Source: JBEKJU01 sp050011095
Lineage (GTDB): Bacteria; Desulfobacterota; Syntrophorhabdia; Syntrophorhabdales; WCHB1-27
Assembly (NCBI GenBank): GCA_050011095.1
Contig: JBEKJU010000075.1
Coordinates: forward strand, 1 to 13,252
DNA: 13,252 nucleotides
Direction: 5' to 3'
Shown: in pieces, positions 7,329 to 13,173 of the stretch
How the letters are laid out: each line of letters begins with the position of its first letter
Numbering within the stretch: position 1 is the stretch's first letter
Notes under the pieces: generated by a model
Told to the model about the DNA's origin: nothing
Seen by the model: only the letters and a program-made list of their open reading frames with translations
Databases searched by the model: none
Position numbers and translations under genes: made by a program

Positions 7329-7360
7329 AGACGGGGGCAGCTTTCCGGCTGCCCCCGTCT
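7329..7360 (+). terminator. Strong hairpin after the small-gene pair
   Basis: AGACGGGGGCAGC (7329-7341) and GCTGCCCCCGTCT (7348-7360) form a perfect 13-bp GC-rich stem around a 6-base loop. It begins 3 bases after the stop codon at 7325. The run of U expected of a Rho-independent terminator is missing (GCTTACGCC follows), so it may stabilise mRNA ends or attenuate read-through into the next gene. Confidence 0.6.
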
Positions 7361-7390
7361 GCTTACGCCATCGCCCTCTGGAGGTAATCT

Positions 7391-8254
7391 GTGGTCCGCT
7401 CGTGGTGGCCCGGCCCAAAGCTCAGGGTTCTCCCTCACAACCCTTTGGGGGAGCTGACAACGCTTGCCGATGGGACGCCAGTAAGATACTACCATCTAAC
7501 AGTGACCAACGACCGCAAGTGGTCTACCGCCCATAACGTTCGAGTACTTCTCACGAACATATTTCAACCGGCAGCGGACGGTTCGTGGGTGGATCGATCA
7601 TTTGGTGGGCCATTGCAACTCACCTGGCAGTCCCCGGAACTCCATGAGCAGTATCCCTCCATTGGCCCTGACTACGTGTCCGACCTCGGCTGTATCGTGA
7701 AAGGACGACAGTTTGGCTTAACGCCATACGTTATCCCCAACGACTTTAATGGTTTCGTAGGACCAAATCAGAGCATCCGGGTGAAAGTCGTAGCGGTAGC
7801 CGACAACGGCAAGTCCGAACCTGCCCTCATAGAGATAGCATGGAATGGTAACTGGAGTGACGAGGCCGAAGAGATGGGTCATCATCTTATCGTGGAAAAG
7901 GTAACCGGCCAACCAGGAGCCCGAGCCAATCGCCCAAGCAGCGGGCTCAGACGGAGCTTTCCGATATGGAGGGGAACGATAGACCAAGACCACTACTCAC
8001 CAGAATTTGAGAAAAGGCAGTTTTGCTGTATCCATTGCAATGTATTTGCGTACCAATATTGGTTTGGCCTATATATTCACTATCCCCCGGAGACATCAAC
8101 ACAGTTCAAGGTATCTCGTTGCAGCCATTGTGGAAAACGGACTTATTGGTATGACGGGAGGATGATTATTCCCACACAAGCCCTGTCTGAGAGAGCAAAG
8201 GAAGCCATCGAGAAGGGAGATTACATACAACCTCATTCAACAACTACCGTTTGA
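7391..8254 (+). CDS. Uncharacterised beta-rich protein with C-terminal DUF4145-like zinc ribbon
   Basis: The product has 287 residues and starts at GTG 7391, supported by GGAGGT 5 nt upstream. Residues 1-170 look like one soluble beta-sandwich: VRYYHLTVTNDRKW, AHNVRVLLTNIF, GPLQLTWQSPELH, RVKVVAVADNG and ALIEIAWNGNW are strand-like. After a Pro/Arg/Ser-rich linker (about 173-192), residues 206-260 hold two CxxC knuckles, Cys213-Cys216 and Cys244-Cys247, followed by TYWYDGRMIIP. This is the arrangement of the zinc ribbon that opens DUF4145 proteins, which are often found next to restriction and defence genes. Here the chain ends about 25 residues after the ribbon, so the helical DUF4145 body is missing. 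Either the gene is truncated or the ribbon is used alone. There is no signal peptide, so it is cytoplasmic. The function is unknown. Confidence 0.75.
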   Translation: MVRSWWPGPKLRVLPHNPLGELTTLADGTPVRYYHLTVTNDRKWSTAHNVRVLLTNIFQPAADGSWVDRSFGGPLQLTWQSPELHEQYPSIGPDYVSDLGCIVKGRQFGLTPYVIPNDFNGFVGPNQSIRVKVVAVADNGKSEPALIEIAWNGNWSDEAEEMGHHLIVEKVTGQPGARANRPSSGLRRSFPIWRGTIDQDHYSPEFEKRQFCCIHCNVFAYQYWFGLYIHYPPETSTQFKVSRCSHCGKRTYWYDGRMIIPTQALSERAKEAIEKGDYIQPHSTTTV

Positions 8255-8381
8255 AAAAGCGAAGTCCATTGTGGTCATCTTCGACCCATCCTGCAGTTCA
8301 AACACGTCTGGATGTCGTAATCACCACATTTATGTACTACATTCCTCGTAGTCCATGAACGCTCGTTGGAGGAAAGAGGAC

Positions 8382-8612
8382 ATGAAAAAAACGATCACCA
8401 TATGCTTCCGAACGAACGAAAAACTGCGAGGCCTCCTTGAAACAAGGGCCAGGGAGGACAGGCGGACTCTCTCGTCCGCGATCGAGTTGATACTGACCGA
8501 CTACCTTGAGAGGAACCATGGTTTCTCCGACCGGACGGAGAGGAGCCGCTACCCGCGGAAACAGGTGACCATACCGGCGCATGTGGAGGTCTCCTACGCG
8601 GGTGTCAAATAG
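8382..8612 (+). CDS. Ribbon-helix-helix protein with a truncated PilZ-like tail
   Basis: The ATG at 8382 is preferred over an in-frame ATG at 8355 because GGAGGAAAGAGG lies just upstream. Residues 1-44 fit a ribbon-helix-helix DNA-binding fold: strand KKTITICFRT, helix EKLRGLLETRAREDR, turn TLSS, helix AIELILTDYLER. Residues 53-70 (ERSRYPRKQVTIPAHVEV) resemble the opening of a PilZ domain, the c-di-GMP receptor fold, but the protein stops six residues later where about 90 would be needed. Ser55 sits where the first Arg of the PilZ RxxxR motif would be expected. RHH-PilZ fusions occur in deltaproteobacteria as I recall them; this is family memory and not a search. The gene is likely a shortened version that may still bind DNA. 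Its end overlaps the MFS fragment on the other strand. Confidence 0.7.
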   Translation: MKKTITICFRTNEKLRGLLETRAREDRRTLSSAIELILTDYLERNHGFSDRTERSRYPRKQVTIPAHVEVSYAGVK

Positions 8613-8766
8613 CACAGCGCGGGCAGCCCCGACCTGTCCCTCGGAGATTGGGCTCCCGCAGGGTGCACACCAGGGCTGCGGTGAGTACCGGCAGAAACAT
8701 GATAAACATTAGTGCGGCCCGGACGCCATAGGCATCGGCAATTCTGCCGAGGACCGGCGCGGCCAT
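8605..8766 (-). pseudogene. C-terminal fragment of an MFS transporter
   Basis: The reverse-strand frame encodes 53 residues beginning MAAPVLGRIADAYGVRAALM, then FIMFLPVLTAALVCTLREPN. The GRIADAYGVRAALMF motif followed by one hydrophobic helix and a short charged tail is typical of the last two transmembrane segments of major facilitator permeases. Upstream the frame closes at 8781-8779 and no further membrane segments are seen, so about 90% of the gene is missing. Its last 8 bases overlap the end of the RHH gene in convergent orientation, which suggests that a rearrangement joined two truncated genes. Confidence 0.6.
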
Positions 8767-8856
8767 ATGTGTCTCCCTTCAAGGCGTCCTTTTGGACGGG
8801 CTGGTTTTCACGTTTGCCTCACTGTGCATTGGTATTCAACGAACCGGTCCGCAAAA

Positions 8857-9153
8857 ATGGAGCCCCGTCACATACCGATCAGCTTAGTAAACGAGGCTCT
8901 AGCCCATCCGGCCCACCTTTACGATCTGAATCCGGTTGAGGCGGCAAGCCCAGTATCTACGTTGGCCGGCGGGCGCCAGCAATGCGCAGAAGACGAAAAG
9001 CGAGCATCACTATTTCCTCGGCCGCGCAAGGTTCTATAATGTCACCGTGCGACGTGAATGTAGGTTTTTGTAGTGACCGATCGCACCCTCGAAAAGGTGC
9101 GCGAGAGCCTCTCGTCCCTGGGACGAGTAGTGCCTGTCGACCCCGCGACATAG
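8857..9153 (+). pseudogene. Frameshifted remnant of a small unrecognised gene
   Basis: Three adjacent pieces in three frames read like one protein. The first is MEPRHIPISLVNEALAHPAH (from 8857), continuing LYDLNPVEA. The second is KSEHHYFLGRARFYNVTVRR (about 8996-9057). The third is VFVVTDRTLEKVRESLSSLG (from 9064), continuing to a TAG at 9151. The joins need at least two frameshifts (between about 8945 and 8995, and near 9060-9070). There is no Shine-Dalgarno sequence before 8857. The pieces have protein-like composition with a strand-rich middle and a terminal helix. I cannot name a family. It converges with the phospholipase D gene. Confidence 0.4.
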
Positions 9154-9172
9154 GTCCGGGGCCAACTATCGG

Positions 9173-10711
9173 CTACCTCCTTCCACCCGCAGGAATACCA
9201 CCCAAGTCGATACCATCCAACTCCCGCGCCGGGAATTCTGAACCCCAATTGTATACACGCCCCTCAGGCACCCGGCCGTCTTCCAACGCCGCCCAGTTAC
9301 GGGTCGCTTGATCTTTGAAGAAGCCGAAGGCATCTTCCGGCTTCCCGATCAGGTCCATCGCTTTCTCGATCGAAACCTGCAAGTGCTCCGACCAAAGCTG
9401 TGCTACCCAATTCTTTATATGGGCAGTATCCGCGAAGGCGATGTTCATTTCCGAGTGGAACCACATGCTGGTGAATGCGATGTTCCCCGATCCGCCTGTC
9501 ATGTACGCCCAATCGTGACCGAGCACGGCCATATTCTTCGAGTGAATATAGGTTTCACTGTAGATGAATTTCCCCGGGGTGCGAGGGTCGGGTCTGCTGT
9601 TGCCCAGGGTGAGGAGCGCCACATTGCTGTGGCCGGAAACCAACGGAAGCTCTTCGCGATAATGGGCGATCGTCTCAAGCACGCTTTCCACTTTTCCTTG
9701 CAGCAATCCCTCGTCCGGTTTTGACGTCAGGATTGCAATAATTTTGGCCCCCCGTTTGGCGGCCTCATGAATCTCGGAAATGATCCCGTGGTCGTAAAAG
9801 TATTGATTTTCGATATACACCAAACTTCCTTGTCCAGCGGCGCCCAACACGTTGAGATATAGTTCCCTGATTCCCCTGTCTCCATCCGGTGTCGCAGGGT
9901 AAGTCTTCGGGGCGATCGTCCGCACCACCTGGACCTCTATCCCGTTCGCCACCGGTGGAATCCGGTCCGCGGTGACCGTGGCTACCGCATCCGACGTCAC
10001 ATCTTTATGGGGAATGCTCGCGCCATTATAACGTTCGACGAAATTAGCAAGGACGTCGCCAACTGCGGGGCCCTTAATCCTGTAGAAGATGTCATGGAGC
10101 GGGGGCGTCTTTTCAAGTCCTTTGAGCGGATCTTCGCCTCGTGCCACGCGTCGAACATCCAACGAGTCGTGTGCCGGAGTATCCCAGTAAGACTGAACCG
10201 GATTGATGCCGCCAACGAATGCCACGACGCCGCCATCACCGTCGTCCATGATGTACGTCTTTTGATGATGGCATCCCAGTTCCGCGGGGAAATCCAAGTA
10301 GAAAGGCTCGAAATGGCCGTGAGGCGACCGATACCAGCCGCTATAACCCTTCGCTTTGTCCCAGCGCGCCTGGATGCTTTCAGACCCCTCATTGACGCCT
10401 GCAATCCGGGCCGGAGAAGGATCCGGAATCGTGTCCGCCGTGCGCATTGCGGGCTGCCACGCTACCATGCGGACATCAACCCCGTCTTTTCGGCGGGACC
10501 TCAAAATGTCGAACATGGTTTCATTGCTTTCCGGAACTAATAGGAAATCCTGACTGCCGTAAGAAACCGTTAGATAGATGAATTCCTTTGCGCCGTGAAA
10601 AGCGGAGGCGACCTCGCCGTAGGCTGCCTGTCCGTCAATGAGAATCCGAATCTCATTCCCCTGCCGCGGCGGATAAGTTCCATGTTGCGCCCAGAGCGTG
10701 GGAGAAGCCAT
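9173..10711 (-). CDS. Phospholipase D family protein
   Basis: The product has 512 residues with two PLD phosphodiesterase halves. The first HKD motif is complete: His149-x-Lys151-x4-Asp156 in CHHQKTYIMDD. The second has His390 and Lys392 in YIHSKNMAVLGHD, followed by GGSGN (406-410), but Leu397 stands at the Asp position. PLD enzymes hydrolyse phosphodiester bonds through a phospho-histidine intermediate, with phospholipid or nucleic acid as substrate; Asn301-Gln302-Tyr303 and the overall layout resemble phospholipid-cleaving members. No signal peptide or membrane helix is seen, so it is probably cytoplasmic or released otherwise. ATG 10711 is chosen because GGAGG lies 5 nt upstream; an ATG at 10762 would add 17 residues and place this Shine-Dalgarno sequence within the gene. 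No partner gene adjoins it. Confidence 0.88.
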   Translation of the reverse strand: MASPTLWAQHGTYPPRQGNEIRILIDGQAAYGEVASAFHGAKEFIYLTVSYGSQDFLLVPESNETMFDILRSRRKDGVDVRMVAWQPAMRTADTIPDPSPARIAGVNEGSESIQARWDKAKGYSGWYRSPHGHFEPFYLDFPAELGCHHQKTYIMDDGDGGVVAFVGGINPVQSYWDTPAHDSLDVRRVARGEDPLKGLEKTPPLHDIFYRIKGPAVGDVLANFVERYNGASIPHKDVTSDAVATVTADRIPPVANGIEVQVVRTIAPKTYPATPDGDRGIRELYLNVLGAAGQGSLVYIENQYFYDHGIISEIHEAAKRGAKIIAILTSKPDEGLLQGKVESVLETIAHYREELPLVSGHSNVALLTLGNSRPDPRTPGKFIYSETYIHSKNMAVLGHDWAYMTGGSGNIAFTSMWFHSEMNIAFADTAHIKNWVAQLWSEHLQVSIEKAMDLIGKPEDAFGFFKDQATRNWAALEDGRVPEGRVYNWGSEFPARELDGIDLGGIPAGGRR

Positions 10712-11070
10712 CTTACCCTCCATCCGGTGAGAATATTTGGGTCCTATGCATGAACCGTCCACTAGTTCGATTACGGGTCACCTGGCTCAAGAATACGCCC
10801 GGAGTCCCATTATGGATTCTTACGGCATTCTATTCATTTATACCACAAAAGGGCTAATGGAACCTATCTCCGATCAAAGCGAAAAGGATAAAGAGCCATT
10901 TTAGGCTACCTATAGCTCTTCGGCCCGTTGTGCGGAATAGGCCCACTGAAATTAATGCGGCGAGGATTCGTGTCGGCCTGTTCGGTGGAAAGAGCGCATC
11001 ATGTCCCTCGCGCGCGGGCCTGTCCGAATGCGCCATAGCGCGAAGTCCCTTCGTCCGGCCGGGTCAATCA
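10712..11070. other. Intergenic spacer upstream of the PLD gene
   Basis: I see no convincing gene on either strand. A 60-codon reverse frame at 10854-11036 lacks a ribosome binding site. Short GC-rich self-complementary segments (for example TCGCGC near 11010 with GCGCGA near 11040) are present but weak. The PLD promoter should lie at its left end; no good -35/-10 pair was found. Confidence 0.4.
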
Positions 11071-11074
11071 TAAC

Positions 11075-11110
11075 TTTAGATATACTAAACATTTGCTTAA
11101 TATTATTTAG
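11075..11110. promoter_or_regulatory. Putative operator with TTTAG/CTAAA half-sites
   Basis: TTTAG (11075-11079) and CTAAA (11085-11089) form a perfect dyad with a 5-bp centre, giving a 15-bp palindromic site. A third TTTAG half-site (11106-11110) ends one base before the -35 box of the adjacent promoter. The AT-rich cluster and its position fit binding by a dimeric regulator of the downstream oxidoreductase unit. Confidence 0.5.
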
Positions 11111-11111
11111 T

Positions 11112-11139
11112 TTGACACCTGTGCCGGTCCTGATACACT
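11112..11139 (+). promoter_or_regulatory. Strong sigma70 promoter with extended -10
   Basis: Consensus TTGACA (11112-11117) and TACACT (11134-11139) are spaced 16 bp, and TG at 11131-11132 makes an extended -10. The predicted start is at about 11146, which is also the first base of an ATG, so the first ORF may be leaderless. Confidence 0.7.
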
Positions 11140-11145
11140 AATTGT

Positions 11146-11292
11146 ATGAAAAAGAGATCAGTAAAGCCCGACCGGAGTTCTCGTGGGCATCTGGTAGTCG
11201 CCTCCCGCAAGTCTCTGGTGGCGATAGTAAATCCGTCAAGGCCCAGGATGGCCGAAACTCGCCGATGCGATAGAGGTGAAAGGAGGTATTGA
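11146..11292 (+). CDS. Possible 48-aa leader ORF coupled to the oxidoreductase gene
   Basis: ATG 11146 opens a 48-residue frame that ends in TGA at 11290-11292. The final A of this stop is the first base of the oxidoreductase ATG. The peptide is very basic (MKKRSVKPDRSSRGHLVVAS at the start and many Arg residues throughout) and resembles no family I know. Its start coincides with the predicted transcription start. The next gene's AAAGGAGGT lies inside its last codons, as in translational coupling. It may be a regulatory leader peptide or a chance frame in a 145-base leader. Confidence 0.35.
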   Translation: MKKRSVKPDRSSRGHLVVASRKSLVAIVNPSRPRMAETRRCDRGERRY

Positions 11293-11621
11293 TGGCAAAA
11301 TTCAAGTATGATGTGGTGGTAATAGGGGCAGGACCTAATGGTTTGACGACCGCAGCCTATCTGGCTAAGGCGGGCTTGAAGGTATTTGTTGTCGAAAAAA
11401 GGCTTGAGATCGGCGGCGGCCTCGCTACCGAGGAGGTAACGCACCCGGGGTTCCTGCACAACACACACGCCGTGTACCATATGATGACGGAATATGCCCC
11501 GGTTTTTCGCGACTTCGAGCGGGTAGTAAGTGCCATCAAACACCGACAAAAAACTTGTGGAGAGGCGCCCAGACCGATTGTAGGGGCAATTTCTCGAATG
11601 GGACAACGTGAACATCTTTGA
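11292..11621 (+). pseudogene. Truncated phytoene-desaturase-like FAD oxidoreductase
   Basis: AAAGGAGGT lies 5 nt before ATG 11292. The first 76 residues are an intact N-terminus of the NAD(P)/FAD-dependent amine-oxidase/phytoene-desaturase (CrtI-like) family: strand YDVVVIG, dinucleotide loop GAGPNG (12-17), ribose-binding Glu35 and the GG doublet near 41. The segment GFLHNTHAVYHMM (53-65) fits CrtI-like relatives. Family members have about 500 residues. Homology-like sequence ends at about 11519 (RDFE), after which the frame continues with unrelated residues to 11621. The rest of the gene was replaced by recombinase-bearing DNA. The product cannot be functional. Confidence 0.75.
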
Positions 11622-12045
11622 GAAAAAGATTACTCTTGATGCCGGAACGACCGAGAACGCTGAAGCAAGAATCGTCTTCCTCACTGGGGAACTGTACGAT
11701 GCAATCCTTGATCAAAGACAGGTAAGAGACGTCCACTATCCGGAATGCGACCTCGTCTTCTCAAGACAAGGAATGGAGATCAGAGATTTCCGCAAGTCGT
11801 GGGTAAAAGCGTGTAAAGAGATAGGGACTAATAGAATCTTCCACGACTTCAGAAGAACAGCAGTCCGGAACATGGTGAGAGCTGGTGTTCCTGAAGTCGT
11901 TGCTATGAAAATCTCGGGTCATAAGACACGTTCCGTGTTTGATCGATACAACATTGTCAATGAACAAGACCTCAAGAACGCCTATGAACTGGTCTCAAGA
12001 GCGCATGAAGAAGTTGAAGGCCAGCTTCATTGTATAAATCAATAG
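11608..12045 (+). pseudogene. C-terminal fragment of a tyrosine recombinase (phage integrase family)
   Basis: The frame from GTG 11608 has 145 residues and holds the C-terminal catalytic half: the HxxR box in FHDFRRTAVRNM (His79, Arg82), GHKTR (His105) and the nucleophile Tyr114 in FDRYNI. The reading GQFLEWDNVN just before the GTG (from 11587) continues the family pattern but is preceded by an in-frame TAG at 11584. The first catalytic Arg box and the whole core-binding domain are absent. The strand-turn normally written TKNGE reads TENAE, so the catalytic Lys is also lost. There is no Shine-Dalgarno sequence. It is an inactive relic of an integrative element and probably marks the insertion that destroyed the upstream oxidoreductase gene. 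Its sequence is more AT-rich than genes to the left. Confidence 0.8.
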
Positions 12046-12190
12046 TATCCTCTCTGATATTACTTATGAAATTTTCTATGAGGTCATCAAGCATATCCAT
12101 AATCCCCTTGTACTTTGAAACTTTGAGTGTTTTCACTCATACCATAACCTGGCTTATCCCGGTCTTCTGTTCTCCATTGTCCTTGAACAT
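12046..12190 (-). pseudogene. Truncated small gene with an in-frame TGA
   Basis: On the reverse strand ATG 12190 has AGAGG 7 nt upstream and encodes MFKDNGEQKTGISQVMV before TGA (12139-12137). The same frame continues at once with GTG 12136: VKTLKVSKYKGIMDMLDDLI, then ENFISNIREDTIDLYNEAG into the 3' end of the recombinase fragment (frame closed at 11974). The helix-rich acidic middle and the DLYNE motif look like a genuine protein; I recall DLYNE at the start of accessory proteins of unknown function but cannot name the family. The 3' part appears to have been cut by the recombinase junction. The promoter at 12212-12240 fits it exactly. Confidence 0.45.
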
Positions 12191-12211
12191 CTGAGAACCT
12201 CTGTCTCGTTC

Positions 12212-12240
12212 ATTCTATCCCAGTAGAAACGATACGACAA
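12212..12240 (-). promoter_or_regulatory. Leftward promoter at repeat copy 1
   Basis: On the reverse strand TTGTCG (12240-12235) and TAGAAT (12217-12212) are spaced 17 bp. The -35 is the edge of the 60-bp repeat. Transcription from about 12205 would reach the AGAGG/ATG of the truncated gene. Confidence 0.6.
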
Positions 12241-12295
12241 GGAGAAAACGTCGATCAGAAACGAACATAGAGGAACCTTTTCGATGTTCCGACAT
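12236..12295 (-). repeat. 60-bp direct repeat, copy 1 (putative regulatory cassette)
   Basis: This matches 12876-12935 at 51 of 60 positions by eye; the first 23 bases, from GACAAGGAGAAAACG, are identical. Inside it GAACAT (12263-12268) and ATGTTC (12284-12289) form a dyad that is less perfect in copy 2. It lies just upstream of, and partly in, the leftward -35 box. Confidence 0.75.
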
Positions 12296-12342
12296 ACTTG
12301 AAATGATCCAGTAGAATGATATCTAAACTTTCTGTTCATGTC

Positions 12343-12810
12343 TTATTTGTTACTGGCACATTGAGAGATTAGCACTTCACATTTCTGGCCATTATTCTTT
12401 GTGCATTCTTTCATTGCTACACTTTTTGCTTCCCCTTCTGTTTTGCCAAGTCCCCAATAGTAAAGCTGATTATCACTCCGAGTCACTACTGCTCCACATT
12501 GATTTCTAAACCATACTGCTATTTCACAATCATTTGCATATTGACTACATTTCTGTAGAGCCACGCTTTCGGCCTTAGCCCTAGAAGCCCATTTATAGGA
12601 GGTACCATAAGATTTCTTGGTTTTGCCATATGCGATAGCACCAAAGTCAGGGGTGACATAGGTTCCCTCTTCTGTGCAATGCTGAGTGTGCTCAACGCAC
12701 TGACCCTGTATATATCTACTACAGCTGGTTGTGCAATTTTGCCAGCCCCACGCTGGTTTGATCATTAATATTGCCGCTATAATTATCAACCTCGCCACCC
12801 ATTTGTTCAT
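12343..12810 (-). CDS. DUF4189 domain secreted cysteine-rich protein
   Basis: The product has 155 residues. MNKWVARLIIIAAILMIKPA is a signal peptide (cleavage probably after AWG, residue 22). The mature part has ten Cys, enough for five disulfides. FGAIAYGKTKKSYGTSYKWA (about 49-68), then AKAESVALQKCSQYANDCEI and a similar second unit, GKTEGEAKSVAMKEC with KCEVLISQC, follow the DUF4189 layout of two short repeats. DUF4189 proteins are small exported proteins of unknown function. The ATG at 12810 is preferred over an ATG at 12840 because a G-run Shine-Dalgarno sequence precedes it and the signal peptide begins there. It stands alone, transcribed leftward from the promoter in the second repeat copy, within AT-richer, probably imported DNA. 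Confidence 0.82.
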   Translation of the reverse strand: MNKWVARLIIIAAILMIKPAWGWQNCTTSCSRYIQGQCVEHTQHCTEEGTYVTPDFGAIAYGKTKKSYGTSYKWASRAKAESVALQKCSQYANDCEIAVWFRNQCGAVVTRSDNQLYYWGLGKTEGEAKSVAMKECTKNNGQKCEVLISQCASNK

Positions 12811-12851
12811 CTGACCCCCCCCTTCTTTGCCTGACGACATTTCGTCCTTTT

Positions 12852-12880
12852 ATTCTTTCACAATACGAATCACATGACAA
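12852..12880 (-). promoter_or_regulatory. Leftward promoter at repeat copy 2
   Basis: On the reverse strand TTGTCA (12880-12875) and AAGAAT (12857-12852) are spaced 17 bp, the same geometry as at copy 1. The -10 is weak. It points at the DUF4189 gene 42 bp further on. Confidence 0.5.
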
Positions 12881-12935
12881 GGAGAAAACGTCGATCAGGG
12901 ACGAACCTAGACGAACCTTTTCGGCGTTCTGAGAC
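12876..12935 (-). repeat. 60-bp direct repeat, copy 2 (putative regulatory cassette)
   Basis: Same orientation as copy 1 and offset by exactly 640 bp. The nine differences lie in the half distal to the promoter. The position relative to the leftward -35 box is the same in both copies, which argues for a regulatory role and not an attachment site. Confidence 0.75.
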
Positions 12936-13014
12936 GATTGATACGTCAGGGACTACGATCAGAGTCTACGAGAGGCCCAGTCCGTTCACAAGGAGACAAG
13001 CATAGAGGTACGCG

Positions 13015-13173
13015 ATGTCACGTCATTTGACCATCATCAACCGACAAGAGCCATTGGGGCAGTCCTGGCACGCTATCTGCAGAGGTTTGTCGTATGGTAC
13101 TTTGGATTCTAATAACGTGGACTGTGATTTCCCGGTAGTGTCAAGCCTTTTGTGTGAGTTTGTAGAGCGGTAA
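13015..13173 (+). CDS. Possible small protein (52 aa) of unknown function
   Basis: ATG 13015 has AGAGG 6 nt upstream. The chain MSRHLTIINRQEPLGQSWHA... ending LLCEFVER has no recognised motif, signal peptide or membrane segment. It runs opposite to the DUF4189 gene and away from it. The reverse strand of the same region, from the window end to about 13130, may be the end of an insertion sequence, so this frame could be fortuitous. Confidence 0.3.
   Translation: MSRHLTIINRQEPLGQSWHAICRGLSYGTLDSNNVDCDFPVVSSLLCEFVER

Noticed and set aside
8255..8381. Promoter or regulatory RNA before the RHH gene
   Set aside because: The 127 bases show no convincing -35/-10 pair or stable hairpin.
9997..10540. 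Two sizeable frames inside the PLD gene (reverse 9997-10404, forward 10007-10540)
   Set aside because: Both overlap the first HKD half of the PLD gene and have no features of their own.
11103..11684. 193-codon reverse frame over the oxidoreductase start
   Set aside because: It overlaps the clear FAD-binding N-terminus and the forward promoter. There is no Shine-Dalgarno sequence and no motif.
12236..12935. attL/attR sites of a 640-bp integrated element
   Set aside because: The copies diverge at 15% of positions, enclose only one gene and no recombinase, and hold the same position relative to promoters, which fits a regulatory module better.
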